From Calothrix sp. PCC 7716 (GTDB lineage: Bacteria; Cyanobacteriota; Cyanobacteriia; Cyanobacteriales; Nostocaceae), in contig NZ_AP025018.1 of assembly GCF_019977735.1 (NCBI RefSeq), positions 806,001-870,000 of the forward strand: DNA of 64,000 nucleotides. Reading direction: 5' to 3'. The position numbers and the translations under genes are program-made. The notes below the pieces were generated by a model. The model was not told the DNA's origin. It ran no database searches and saw only the letters and a list, made by a program, of their open reading frames with translations. Positions 8,610-17,936 of the stretch are shown here, piece by piece (the stretch's first letter is position 1; each line of letters starts with the position of its first letter).

Positions 8610-11600
8610 ATGAACAACGGCAAAGTTAGAATCTATGAATTATCAAAGGAATTGAATTTGGATAACAAAGAGCTATTAGCAATTTGCGACCAGCTCAATA
8701 TCTCAGTTAAGAGTCATAGTAGTACAATTACAGAACCAGAGGCAGAGCTCATTCGGTTAGAAGCCGAGAAGCGACCACCTGCTCCTTCAAATATCAGAAA
8801 GGATAATGGCGCCAGTCAAAAAAATAATTTATCTTCGACTGGTAACAACCGACCGACAACACCAACCAAACAACAGATTTTAGAAATTCGCAAACCTAAA
8901 TTGTTAAATAACTTTAATACCAACGCCGTTGATGCGTTTAGCCTCAGCAATAACCAATCCGCCAAATCTCCCTCAAACCCTCGACCTATCGCTCCAGCAG
9001 TCTCCCCCATGAAGCCGACGGCACCTATTCGACCCGTAGCCCGCAATGCGTCTGATTCCACACAACAACCTGCACCAGCAGTAAACGTGGATAGCAAGCC
9101 CAGTACCAATCAGCCCGCTGAGAAAATCGCCGCCGAGAAACCCGAAAAATCGGCACCTCCGCGTAACAAACCGGAGAAACCCCAGAAGCCACAGTTGTCG
9201 GCGCCTCCAAGCCGACCCGAAGCGCAATTCGAGGGTGCGATAATAGCTGGTGCGCCGACCGAAAAACCGATATTGAAACGTGACCGTAGCGAGGCGCCAC
9301 CAAGTAAGCCAAAAGGCAACAAAGGTGGTGGTGGTACAGCTACCGAACAGCAGTCAGGAACGCCAAAACCAGCACGCCCAGGTGGCGGTGGTGCAGGCAA
9401 ACCAGAAAGAGGAAATCGACAACCCGGAGGTGGCGGTGGCGCCCCAAGCGATGTCGCCCGCCCAAATCGACCTTCGCGCTCTGCACCAGAAGCAGTTCCC
9501 GTTGCAACTCCACCAAGGCTAGTTGCACCATCACGACCAGCAGGTGGCGAAAAAACTGGCGATCAAACTACTACTACTACAATTCCAGACGAAACAATCG
9601 AACTTCGGCGCCCAAGTCCACCTCGTCCAAGTAAAGGTGGTAAAAAATGGGTTGAAGAAGAAATCGAAGAAACCAAAGAATCAAAAGCAGCTAAAGCAGC
9701 CAAAGCGAAGCGTAATAAACCCCTCATCGAAGAAGAATTTGACGAAGACGATCTTCTTGATGATGACGATCCAGATGCACAAACTGCGATTCAGGTTAGC
9801 AACGCGATTGTTCGTCCTCCAAAACCAAAATCAACTAAACCAATTCAAGCTCCAACTTCGGCAGCTGTTACCCAACAACAAAGAGCAGTAAAAAGAGCTA
9901 ATGCTTCTTCTTCCTCTTCTTCTCGCGACCAAAACAAGCGCCGTAACGACACAGAAGTCAAGCGTGAGCGCCCTGCAACATTGATAGTAACCGGTACAAT
10001 GACCGTACAGGAATTGTCGGATGCCATAGCTGTAGCTGATACCGAAATCGTTAAAATTCTTTTCATCAAAGGTATTCCAGTCAGCATTACTCAAAACCTC
10101 GATATCCCCACAATCACCTTAATTTGTACCGAGCTAGAAATTGCCGTCGAAACTCAAGAGAAAGAAGCAGAAGCTCGTAAAGTCACCGAAATGATTGAGG
10201 CTGGAGATTTAGATAATCTCCAACGTCGTCCGCCGGTTGTTACAATTATGGGTCACGTTGACCACGGTAAAACCACCTTACTTGACTCGATTCGTAAAAC
10301 GAAGGTCGCAGCAGGTGAAGCAGGTGGTATTACTCAGCACATTGGTGCCTACCATGTTGACGTTGAACACAACGGCGAAATGCAACAAGTTGTGTTCCTT
10401 GATACACCAGGTCACGAAGCATTTACCGCAATGCGGGCACGAGGAGCGCGCGTTACTGACATCGCGATATTAGTAGTGGCAGCCGATGACGGTGTACGTC
10501 CACAAACAGTAGAAGCGATTAGTCACGCACAAGCAGCAGGAGTGCCAATTGTCGTCGCAATCAACAAAATTGATAAAGAAGGCGCCCAGCCCGACCGCGT
10601 GAAACAAGAGCTAACGCAGTATAGTATGACACCTGAAGAATGGGGTGGTGAGACCATTATGGTACCCGTCAGCGCCATCAAGGGTGAGAATTTAGACACC
10701 TTGTTAGAGATGATTTTGTTAGTAGCAGAAGTTGAAGAACTATCAGCGAATCCAAATCGTCCAGCAAAAGGTACTGTTATCGAAGCACATCTTGATAAAG
10801 CGAAGGGAGCAGTTGCGACTTTATTGATTCAAAACGGTACATTGAGAGTCGGTGATATTCTGGTTGCTGGTTCAGTGTTCGGTAAAGTGCGGGCAATGGT
10901 CGATGACCACGGCAAGCGAGTAGATGTAGCTTCACCGTCGTTTGCAGTAGAGGTATTGGGCTTAAGTGACGTACCTGCCGCAGGTGATGAGTTTGAAGTA
11001 TTCTTGGTAGAAAAAGAAGCGCGCTCAATTGCCGCTGTACGTGCCGAGAAGATTCGTCAATCACGTTTGATGCAAGGACGTGTAACTTTGGCGGGTATTT
11101 CCGCGAAAGCACAAGAAGGCGAACTGAAAGAACTCAACTTGATATTGAAAGGAGACGTTCAAGGTTCAGTCGAAGCAATTGTGGGTTCATTAAAGCAACT
11201 TCCACAAAACGAAGTGCAAATTCGCTTATTGCTTTCAGCCGCAGGTGAGATTACTCAAACTGATATTGACTTAGCAGCAGCGAGTGGTGCGGTTATTATT
11301 GGTTTCAATACTACCTACGCAAGTGGCGCCCGTTCTGCTGCCGACGAAGCTGGTGTAGATGTTCGAGAGTACAACATTATTTACAAGTTACTCGAAGACA
11401 TTCAAGATGCGCTCGAAGGTTTGTTGGAACCCGAATTGGTCGAAGAAGCATTGGGTACTGCCGAAGTTCGTGCCGTCTTCCCCGTTGGTCGTGGCGCCGT
11501 TGCAGGTTGCTACATTCAAAATGGCAAGTTGATACGCAACTGCAAAGTACGAGTACTACGTGCAGGCAAACAACTCTTCGAGGGTGCGCTTGACTCACTC

Positions 11601-11750
11601 AAACGTATGAAAGAAGACGCGCGCGAAGTCAACGCTGGCTACGAATGTGGTATCGGCATCGACAAGTTCAACGACTGGGTAGAAGGTGACATCATCGAAG
11701 GCTTCCAGATGGTGACAAAACGCCGAACCCTAGCCTCCACCAAAAAGTAG
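8610..11750 (+). CDS. infB: Translation initiation factor IF-2
   Basis: The start at 8610 is chosen because the family N-terminus ([14 protein letters not shown]) begins there and a GGGGAAGAG ribosome site lies just upstream. The 1046-residue product has an IF2_N domain, a long disordered Pro/Ala/Gly/Lys-rich region (about residues 80-400) typical of cyanobacterial IF-2, a second IF2_N, and the GTPase domain: [12 protein letters not shown] (G1), DTPGHEAF (G3), NKIDKE (G4), then domains II-IV. It delivers initiator tRNA to the ribosome using GTP. Several GGCGCC hexamers fall inside the disordered region. Confidence 0.98.
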   Translation: MNNGKVRIYELSKELNLDNKELLAICDQLNISVKSHSSTITEPEAELIRLEAEKRPPAPSNIRKDNGASQKNNLSSTGNNRPTTPTKQQILEIRKPKLLNNFNTNAVDAFSLSNNQSAKSPSNPRPIAPAVSPMKPTAPIRPVARNASDSTQQPAPAVNVDSKPSTNQPAEKIAAEKPEKSAPPRNKPEKPQKPQLSAPPSRPEAQFEGAIIAGAPTEKPILKRDRSEAPPSKPKGNKGGGGTATEQQSGTPKPARPGGGGAGKPERGNRQPGGGGGAPSDVARPNRPSRSAPEAVPVATPPRLVAPSRPAGGEKTGDQTTTTTIPDETIELRRPSPPRPSKGGKKWVEEEIEETKESKAAKAAKAKRNKPLIEEEFDEDDLLDDDDPDAQTAIQVSNAIVRPPKPKSTKPIQAPTSAAVTQQQRAVKRANASSSSSSRDQNKRRNDTEVKRERPATLIVTGTMTVQELSDAIAVADTEIVKILFIKGIPVSITQNLDIPTITLICTELEIAVETQEKEAEARKVTEMIEAGDLDNLQRRPPVVTIMGHVDHGKTTLLDSIRKTKVAAGEAGGITQHIGAYHVDVEHNGEMQQVVFLDTPGHEAFTAMRARGARVTDIAILVVAADDGVRPQTVEAISHAQAAGVPIVVAINKIDKEGAQPDRVKQELTQYSMTPEEWGGETIMVPVSAIKGENLDTLLEMILLVAEVEELSANPNRPAKGTVIEAHLDKAKGAVATLLIQNGTLRVGDILVAGSVFGKVRAMVDDHGKRVDVASPSFAVEVLGLSDVPAAGDEFEVFLVEKEARSIAAVRAEKIRQSRLMQGRVTLAGISAKAQEGELKELNLILKGDVQGSVEAIVGSLKQLPQNEVQIRLLLSAAGEITQTDIDLAAASGAVIIGFNTTYASGARSAADEAGVDVREYNIIYKLLEDIQDALEGLLEPELVEEALGTAEVRAVFPVGRGAVAGCYIQNGKLIRNCKVRVLRAGKQLFEGALDSLKRMKEDAREVNAGYECGIGIDKFNDWVEGDIIEGFQMVTKRRTLASTKK

Positions 11751-11757
11751 TAAATTT

Positions 11758-11843
11758 GAGATTTTAGATTTTCTCTAAAATCTCCAACTTTACTATTCCA
11801 TTTATCAGTATTTAGGTGGGCACAATTATTCTTGTGCCCCTTA
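11758..11843 (+). terminator. Two stem-loops ending the infB operon
   Basis: The first is a perfect 11 bp stem, GAGATTTTAGA (11758-11768) with its complement at 11774-11784, five-base loop, no T-run. The second is GGGCACAA (11818-11825) with TTGTGCCC (11832-11839), followed by an AT-rich stretch. The pair sits directly after the infB stop. Confidence 0.6.
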
Positions 11844-12066
11844 TAATTTAAATTTAGAGATATAAATACAATTTTCAGAAGAATTTTCAGACTTTACGTA
11901 ATAATTTCCTCTGTTTAGTCATCAATGTAACAGAATTACTATGTAAACAAGATTACTTTTATAAAGGAATAGTTAAAGTTAAAGTTAATTTTTGCTTTTT
12001 CAGGGTGCAAATTTACACTGCTTTGCCCCAATCGCTCTCGAAGTACAACTATCGGAGTTATATATA

Positions 12067-12261
12067 ATGGGTAACATTAATTTAGAATCAAATAACAATA
12101 TAGCTGACACAGAAATTTGGAACAGCTTGCAACAAGCCATAGGCGCAAGCTCAGGTTTTTTACGTTGGCAACTCGAAGCAGGCGCCAAGTATCAAAACCT
12201 GCGCCGAGAAGAACAAGTACAAAGGTATTTACGAGAAACTTTGGAAAATTTAGCGTACTAA
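12067..12261 (+). CDS. Small conserved cyanobacterial protein, unknown function
   Basis: The ATG at 12067 has GGAG 8 bases upstream, making a 64-residue product; an upstream in-frame start at 11992 would add 25 residues of no recognisable character. The protein is soluble and helical (EIWNSLQQAIGASSGFLRWQ, then a charged segment ending RYLRETLENLAY). I recall similar short proteins in filamentous cyanobacteria, but no function. It converges on the DUF1400 gene with only two bases between stops. Confidence 0.65.
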   Translation: MGNINLESNNNIADTEIWNSLQQAIGASSGFLRWQLEAGAKYQNLRREEQVQRYLRETLENLAY

Positions 12262-12263
12262 CC

Positions 12264-12797
12264 CTAAAAACCCAATATATTCTGCAAGCTCCCTTGCAAA
12301 CTGCGTAACTGGCGATAAGCTTTTTCAAGATTATCGCCATCTACTTCCACTTCTTTTCCTGGATAATTTCTAATAACTTCAATTAACTTAATATCATTAT
12401 CCTTAGCAGCCGATAGTACAAGTGCAGTTCGCATAGCTTGTCTATCGGTTTTTCGCGTAGGCGTATGAATCACAGAGCTAATTTGGTCTAAAATGACATT
12501 CCCAACAGGGCTATTCAACACCCTTTCTAAAATAACAGGATTTACTTTTACAGGCGCCGTCAAATAGTTACGAACTTTTTGAGGGTCTTGTTTCGCTAAC
12601 GCTAAAGCTGCGCGTAGTGGCAATGAAGGTTGCCCAGTATCCGCGAGAGTCGAAAGTTCTCTTACAGGGAACGGTTGACGGAAAGCGCGATATTTAAGAA
12701 CAATCTGTTCTGCGGCAAATACAGGGGCAGTCATGGAAAACACGCACATGCTAGCAGCTATTATCAAGCAATAGCGCATTAATACAAATCGCAGCAT
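12264..12797 (-). CDS. DUF1400 domain secreted protein
   Basis: The 177-residue product has a signal peptide (residues about 8-28, ending VFAAE) and then the DUF1400 pattern: a short strand (IVLKYRAF), ELSTLADTGQ, an RAALALAKQDP helix, NSPVGNVILDQIS, and a second helix pair. In cyanobacteria DUF1400 often precedes an alpha/beta-hydrolase domain; here it stands alone, with no catalytic region. Exported role unknown. Confidence 0.8.
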   Translation of the reverse strand: MLRFVLMRYCLIIAASMCVFSMTAPVFAAEQIVLKYRAFRQPFPVRELSTLADTGQPSLPLRAALALAKQDPQKVRNYLTAPVKVNPVILERVLNSPVGNVILDQISSVIHTPTRKTDRQAMRTALVLSAAKDNDIKLIEVIRNYPGKEVEVDGDNLEKAYRQLRSLQGSLQNILGF

Positions 12798-13043
12798 TTA
12801 CTTATATATATTTGAACTTAATTATCATGTGACGATAATTACACCTTATTAGTTGCATGTATTGCAGCAATAGCTTTTAACGTCATCTACCCATAAATAT
12901 AAATTCTGATTTTCGTAAGGAACTGTGCTGATAATGTGCGAGTCTTCCGGTATAGTTTTGCATGGGTTTGATAGCAATACTGCTGCAAAATACACCCGAC
13001 TCGCTTTGGCCAACTTTTCAGCAAATTTATAGACGCGAATCAG

Positions 13044-14756
13044 ATGACACGTCAGGGTTTACACAATCAACGCAATAACAATTTTTCTTTCACACACAGC
13101 AACCGTATGACCAAGCAACGTGCGCTGCCCGCTATCTTATCCGCTTTAATCGTAGCTTCTGGCGCCTCTACCATCGTGCCAGCATTTCTCAACAATGGTG
13201 CTACCAACGCTCAAGTTCCAACTCGTACCGCTCAGGCTCCTGCTACTGGTACTATACTATATGTTAACTCAGCAACTGGCAATGATGCGGCAGGCGCCGG
13301 AACCGCTGAAGCAACACCATTTAAATCGATTAGTTTTGCCTTAAAAAGCGCACAACCAGGTACCATTATTCAATTGGCGCCGGGAACTTATAACGCCGAA
13401 AGTGGTGAAACATTCCCAATTGCCTTAAATCCAGGAATCACTCTACGGGGGGATGACAACTCTAAAGGTCAAACAGTGTTAATAAGTGGCGGTGGATTTT
13501 ACACGAGCCGTACTTTTGCACGTCAGAATATTACAATTTTGGCAGGTAATGACGCGGTAGTTTCTGGAGTCACAGTTACGAACCCTAACGGACGCGGAAC
13601 CGCAGTATGGGTAGAATCGACGAATCCAACTATTCAAAATAGTACTTTTACACAAAGCGTTCGTGAAGGTGTCTTTGTCACAGGTACAGGTAATCCTAAA
13701 ATCGAAAATAATATCTTTACTCTTAACCAAGGCAATGGCGTTTCAGTCGCTAAAAATGCCAAAGGTGAACTTCGTAACAACCTGTTTCAAAACACAGGTT
13801 TTGGAATTGCAGTTAGTGACAGCGCATCACCTTTAATTACTGATAACCAAATTACTCAGAACAACGGTGGTATTGTAGTTAGTAGTACAGCTAAACCAGT
13901 ATTGCGAAACAACGTCATTCAAGATAACCGTGACCACGGTTTGATAGCAATTCAAAATGCAGAACCAGACTTAGGTACCCAAGAAAGTCCAGGTAAAAAC
14001 CTAATTCGCAACAACGGCAAAAAAGACCCGAAAAAGTTCTTTGATATTTATAACTTCACTACAAACAAAATTATTACCGCTGTTGGTAACGATGTAGACC
14101 CAACCCGCACTTTAGGTAAAGTCGAATTAGTTGTGGCAAAAGTTGAACCACCACCAGTAGTAGGAGGTACAACAGCTTTCAAAGATGTAACTGCTGATTA
14201 TTGGGCAAAAGCGCATATTGAAGCTTTAGCTTCGCGTAATATTATTGCTGGGTTCCCCGATGGCACCTTCAAACCAAACGAACCAGTAACACGCGCGCAA
14301 TTTGCGGCTATTATAGCTAAAGCCTTCAACCCAGCACCAAAGAGAGAAGCAGCCAACTTTACAGACGTAAAGAATGACTTTTGGGCTTTCCAAGTAATTC
14401 AAACTGCCGCACGTGGTGGTTTTATCTCTGGTTATCCTGACCGTACATTTAAACCAGCGCAACAAATCGAACGTGTACAAGTACTTGTTGCACTAGCAAA
14501 TGGCTTAGGTTTAACTGCTCCTAACGTTAGCGTTAATTCTTTCTTTAGCGATGCTGCTCGTATTCCTAATTATGCAGCTAGTCCAGTTGCAGCCGCAACC
14601 TCTAGAGGGTTAGTAGTCAACTATCCTACCGTTAGACAACTCAACCCAACTCGTCAAGCAACTCGTGCGGAAGTCGCAGCTTTTGTTTACCAAGCTTTAG
14701 TTAATGCTGGTCAAGCGCAAGCTATTCCTTCCCCCTATATCGTCAGAACCCCCTAA
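13044..14756 (+). CDS. Exported DUF1565 parallel beta-helix protein with three SLH domains
   Basis: The first M could be 13044 or, more typically for a signal peptide, 13107 (MTKQRALPAILSALIVASGA). Residues about 70-340 form a DUF1565 right-handed beta-helix (LYVNSATGNDAAGAGT, ATPFKSISFALKSAQPGT, then repeated turns with Asn/Gly ladders). The C-terminal part holds three SLH motifs (FKDVTADYWAKAHIEALA..., FTDVKNDFWAFQVIQ..., FFSDAARIPNYAA...), which attach proteins to secondary cell-wall polymers or peptidoglycan. Likely a cell-surface carbohydrate-binding or structural protein. A perfect palindrome follows the stop. Confidence 0.88.
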   Translation: MTRQGLHNQRNNNFSFTHSNRMTKQRALPAILSALIVASGASTIVPAFLNNGATNAQVPTRTAQAPATGTILYVNSATGNDAAGAGTAEATPFKSISFALKSAQPGTIIQLAPGTYNAESGETFPIALNPGITLRGDDNSKGQTVLISGGGFYTSRTFARQNITILAGNDAVVSGVTVTNPNGRGTAVWVESTNPTIQNSTFTQSVREGVFVTGTGNPKIENNIFTLNQGNGVSVAKNAKGELRNNLFQNTGFGIAVSDSASPLITDNQITQNNGGIVVSSTAKPVLRNNVIQDNRDHGLIAIQNAEPDLGTQESPGKNLIRNNGKKDPKKFFDIYNFTTNKIITAVGNDVDPTRTLGKVELVVAKVEPPPVVGGTTAFKDVTADYWAKAHIEALASRNIIAGFPDGTFKPNEPVTRAQFAAIIAKAFNPAPKREAANFTDVKNDFWAFQVIQTAARGGFISGYPDRTFKPAQQIERVQVLVALANGLGLTAPNVSVNSFFSDAARIPNYAASPVAAATSRGLVVNYPTVRQLNPTRQATRAEVAAFVYQALVNAGQAQAIPSPYIVRTP

Positions 14757-14767
14757 ATCATAATGTA

Positions 14768-14789
14768 GAGACGTGACATGTCACGTCTC
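14768..14789. repeat. Perfect 22 bp palindrome (ACGTGACATGTCACGT family)
   Basis: The sequence is a perfect inverted repeat centred on CATG, beginning GAGACGTGAC. Related palindromes lie at 21205-21250, 35867-35886 (GCGACATGTCGC variant) and 59746-59805 (two in tandem). All lie just after a stop codon, so they may also act as transcription terminators. Confidence 0.8.
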
Positions 14790-14833
14790 CCTTGGGTGGA
14801 GTGTGGTTTTATATTGTGAGTTCTAATAATTTG

Positions 14834-14922
14834 ATCCCCCCCTAACCCCCCCTTAATAAAGGGGGGAACAAGAGGTTATTTCTTGGCCTCCCAAATACAT
14901 CGGGGGGTTGGGGGGTCAAAAC
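14834..14922. repeat. C-run/G-run inverted repeat (CCCCTTAATAAGGGG family)
   Basis: The block has CCCCCC...TTAATAAAGGGGGG hairpin units in a palindromic arrangement with a GGGGGGTTGGGGGG end. Related blocks lie at 23944-23964, 25316-25341 and 31663-31738. This is a dispersed intergenic element of many filamentous cyanobacteria; it separates two convergent genes here. Confidence 0.75.
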
Positions 14923-14936
14923 TTGTTTCAATGTAA

Positions 14937-15980
14937 CTAATTTGCCTTAGCTGCTGCGCGCACTATACGGTTAGGGTCATTTTTTAGCTTACTCAAAATA
15001 TCCTGTGGTGTATTAGGATGTTGAGCAACAGCGTAACGTTCTAGGTACGATGGTGAGTCACTATTATTAGCTAGAAAATCACTACTGGCGCCTACATACA
15101 ATAATCCAATTAAACGAGATAATGAAGGTATTGGAGTATTTATATAAATATATAAGTATGAGTTAGCTTTTTCGGGATAATTAATTACTAAAACTTTTAT
15201 AGCTGCTGTTCTAGCTACTTGGAATTTTTTAGTTTTTGTTTGGGCTAATTTTTCGATAATATCTACAGGTGTATTTGGGTTTTGAGCGGCGCCTATACGC
15301 ACAGCGACATGTTTATCATTAGCTAATTTTGCTATAATATCAACTGGTGTTTTTGGATGAAGTGCTACAGCTTCACGAATAATAGCATTTTTATGTTTTG
15401 CTAGTCTTACAAGTTGGGATTCTGAAATTTTGGGATTTTGTAATGCTTGCCAGTTGTCAAGCAAATTGTCTGAATTGATTAAATATTTATCTGCATTTTC
15501 TTGATAATTTTGAATAGCCGCTAATCTTACATAATTATCTTTATCTTCTAATAAATTTGTTAAAACTTCAGCAAATGCTAATTCTATAAGAGGTTTTACT
15601 AAATTCCAATCTAACCCACCGTTTCCACATCCTAAAGGTGGGATAGCTATTGATGTGATGCTCAAACGTTGTACTTCTGCTACTAATGATATAAGTCCGC
15701 TTTTTATATCTTCTATTTTTGATGGGTTTTTCCAGTGTTGCTTTGTGGGGAAGTTAATTATATATTTGGGATGAAACAAACTATTTGTTTGGAAGATAAA
15801 CATTTTGCCTGGTTGGACTTGGTTTGCTTTACAAGCTTTTTCGTATTCGTAGAAGTTTTCTCGATAAGCTCGTTTAAATTGCAAGGCAATGCCTTTGCCC
15901 ATAATGCCAACACAATTAACTGTATTTACTAGTGCTTCTGCGTTTTCTTCTAGTAGGTTGCCTTGCTTTGATTCAATCAT
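14937..15980 (-). CDS. DarG-like macrodomain fused to LRV repeats
   Basis: The ATG at 15980 is preferred over the TTG two codons upstream. Residues about 1-150 match the DarG-type macrodomain: GNLLEENAEALVNTVNCVG, GIMGKGIALQF, INFPTKQHW (with the lysine equivalent to the catalytic lysine of DarG) and PPLGCGNGGLDW. DarG removes ADP-ribose from DNA and protects against the toxin DarT. Here the usual DarG C-terminal domain is absent; instead residues about 150-347 are leucine-rich-variant helical repeats (PKTPVDIIAKLANDKHVAVR, PNTPVDIIEKLA, PNTPQDILSKLKND). No darT neighbour is present. The function could be orphan immunity or ADP-ribose signalling. Confidence 0.85.
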   Translation of the reverse strand: MIESKQGNLLEENAEALVNTVNCVGIMGKGIALQFKRAYRENFYEYEKACKANQVQPGKMFIFQTNSLFHPKYIINFPTKQHWKNPSKIEDIKSGLISLVAEVQRLSITSIAIPPLGCGNGGLDWNLVKPLIELAFAEVLTNLLEDKDNYVRLAAIQNYQENADKYLINSDNLLDNWQALQNPKISESQLVRLAKHKNAIIREAVALHPKTPVDIIAKLANDKHVAVRIGAAQNPNTPVDIIEKLAQTKTKKFQVARTAAIKVLVINYPEKANSYLYIYINTPIPSLSRLIGLLYVGASSDFLANNSDSPSYLERYAVAQHPNTPQDILSKLKNDPNRIVRAAAKAN

Positions 15981-15986
15981 TTGCAA

Positions 15987-16534
15987 AAGCGGTTTTGTGA
16001 AACTAATATACTACTATAGCTTATATTTATTCTAAAACTTTACTTTTAAATAAACGTGAGTATTTTAAAGATGCTTCGTTCGCGACTCATGACACATGAC
16101 ATTAGATGCTACCCTGCGGGAAAACTCCGTTTACGTTCGCGACTCATGACATGAGTTTAGAATTTTACGAATAGGTATGGGGATGTCTATCAGCTGCCAA
16201 ATCGTTGCTGATAAACATCATGGGAGATTGGAGTGTTTTTCTATGCTTGGACAAGGAACCGAGTTTTGTATTCAGATACCCATACAGCAAGTAGTTGACT
16301 GAACCTAAGAAATAAGCTTATTTTCAATCCTTTGATAGAGTTAACATAACTTAAGAATCTTTATAGTATACTTATATATAACCTGTCACTCAGTACATAT
16401 TGTTAAGCACCCGTATTATTTGTACTAATAACGAATATGCGAGTGTTAGTTGCTATAGGTAATAAAACTCAAGTTCGTCGTTCGTTCGTATATTTGGTTT
16501 TTTATCAATGAAAGCTTATTCAGACGTTAGCTAG
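15987..16534. other. Gene-poor stretch with a kinase remnant and direct repeats
   Basis: The stretch holds a direct repeat of TTCGCGACTCATGACA (about 16079 and 16136) and a CTGCGGGAAAAC element also seen at 21221, then a histidine-kinase remnant (listed separately). The remainder, 16303-16534, is AT-rich and must hold the promoter of the efflux operon, but no clear boxes stand out. Confidence 0.5.
16174..16302 (+). pseudogene. Remnant of a histidine kinase C-terminus
   Basis: Reading from 16174 to the TGA at 16300 gives 42 codons that match the end of a HATPase domain: GMGMSISCQIVADKHHG, then LGQGTEFCIQIPIQQ. The normal G2 box GLGLS is altered to GMGMS. Nothing kinase-like is found upstream; the preceding DNA is repeat-like, so the rest of the gene was lost. 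It resembles the end of the kinase at 43436 but is clearly divergent. Confidence 0.7.
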
Positions 16535-17872
16535 GTGATTAACGTGAAAATTGACGTGGGTAAATACTTTTATACTAAAAGGATACAAAGTAATAAATTA
16601 TTAGTTACTTGTTTACTTGGTCTTGGGTTTTTGTGTGCAGGTTGCGGCGCCGGAGTCAAGGATAAAGCAGATGCACAATCGCAACAACCTGCTGCAACTG
16701 CAAATAGAGCGACACCTGTAGATGTAGCAATAGCTAAAACAGGCGTACTGCAAGAAAAACCAGAGTTTACTGCGACAACGGCGCCATATCGAACTGTATC
16801 ATTGCGCTCACAAATAGAAGGACAACTATTAGCGCTTTCGGTTGATGTGGGTAGCACTGTTAAGCAGGGACAAACGCTTGGACAGGTAGATGATGCGCTG
16901 TTAGTAACAGCATTAAATCAAGCAGAAGCAGAACTTGCTTCGTTAAGATCAGAAGTTGCTCGGACGAATACGCAAATAGTCAACCGAAAAGCCGAAGTTG
17001 AACGCTTACGGTTAGAACTTGTGCAAGCGCAATCTGATGCTAACCGTCAACAGCAATTATTTAAAGAAGGTGCCATTTCTGAACAAGTTGCACAAACGAG
17101 TCGCACCGAAGCACAAACTGCTGCCCAAGCTTTGCGTGCAGCAATTTCACAAGTTAGTACAGAACAACAAGCTGTTGCAACTGCTCAAGGTCGAGTTGTT
17201 GCCCAACAAGCAGTTGTAGCCGAAGCTAGAAAACGACGCTCTTATGCTCGGTTAATATCTCCTATTAATGGTGTAGTGGCAGAAAAAGTTTCCGAACCGG
17301 GTAACTTATTACAACCAGGTAATGAAGTTTTAAAAATTAGCGATTTTAGCCGCGTCAAGGTTGTGGTTCAACTCTCAGAGTTAGAAATAGGAAATATTCG
17401 AGTTGGACAATCAGTAAGAGTCAGTTTAGATGCATTTCCTAATCAAACATATACAGGTAGAGTTGTCCGTATTTCCCCAGTCGCAGATGCTACTGCGCGC
17501 TTAATACCAGTTGAGGTGGAAATACCAAATAGCAATGCCAAGATAGGCAGCGGACTTTTAGCAAGAGTAGCTTTTGATACTAATATCGCACAGCGAGTAG
17601 TTATACCGTTGACAGCACTAGCTGAAAGCGCATCAGGAAATAAAGCAAAACAAGAAGAAAATCAAAGTCGTCAAGGGACGATATTTGTGCTGCAACAAGG
17701 CGCCGATAAACCAACGGTAAGCGCTAGAACTGTAACGCTTGGGCAAAGAAGTAATGGAAACGTTGAGATTTTATCAGGGTTGCAAGCAGGCGAGTCTTTT
17801 GTAGTCAGAAGCGGTAAACCTCTCAAAGATGGTGAAACCGTCGGGCTTTCAATTCTTTCAGAGAAATCATAA
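16535..17872 (+). CDS. RND efflux periplasmic adaptor (membrane fusion lipoprotein)
   Basis: The product has a basic N-terminus, a hydrophobic segment and a lipobox ending LCAGC, so it is probably a lipoprotein. It then follows the HlyD/AcrA layout: barrel-sandwich strand (LRSQIEGQLLALSVDVG), a long coiled coil (about residues 125-225), the second lipoyl half (ARLISPINGVVAEKV), and beta-barrel and membrane-proximal domains. It links the inner-membrane pump to an outer-membrane channel. The start is uncertain: GTG codons at 16535, 16544 and 16556 are possible. The pump gene follows after 64 bases. Confidence 0.92.
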   Translation: MINVKIDVGKYFYTKRIQSNKLLVTCLLGLGFLCAGCGAGVKDKADAQSQQPAATANRATPVDVAIAKTGVLQEKPEFTATTAPYRTVSLRSQIEGQLLALSVDVGSTVKQGQTLGQVDDALLVTALNQAEAELASLRSEVARTNTQIVNRKAEVERLRLELVQAQSDANRQQQLFKEGAISEQVAQTSRTEAQTAAQALRAAISQVSTEQQAVATAQGRVVAQQAVVAEARKRRSYARLISPINGVVAEKVSEPGNLLQPGNEVLKISDFSRVKVVVQLSELEIGNIRVGQSVRVSLDAFPNQTYTGRVVRISPVADATARLIPVEVEIPNSNAKIGSGLLARVAFDTNIAQRVVIPLTALAESASGNKAKQEENQSRQGTIFVLQQGADKPTVSARTVTLGQRSNGNVEILSGLQAGESFVVRSGKPLKDGETVGLSILSEKS

Positions 17873-17895
17873 CAAAACGTAAATTAATGTTGGGT

Positions 17896-17925
17896 CTCAG
17901 CACTCAACACTCAGCACTCAGCACT
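17896..17925. repeat. Heptanucleotide tandem repeat (CTCAGCA type), short array
   Basis: Four imperfect copies of the heptamer CTCAGCA lie between the adaptor and pump genes. The same heptamer forms much larger arrays at 38791-38949 and 39146-39227. Such short tandem repeats are characteristic of heterocystous cyanobacteria. This one interrupts an operon spacer. Confidence 0.8.
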
Positions 17926-17936
17926 TTTGACTCTAT

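Noticed and set aside
8384-8629. 81-residue frame before infB
   Set aside because: No ribosome site or family resemblance; overlaps the infB start.
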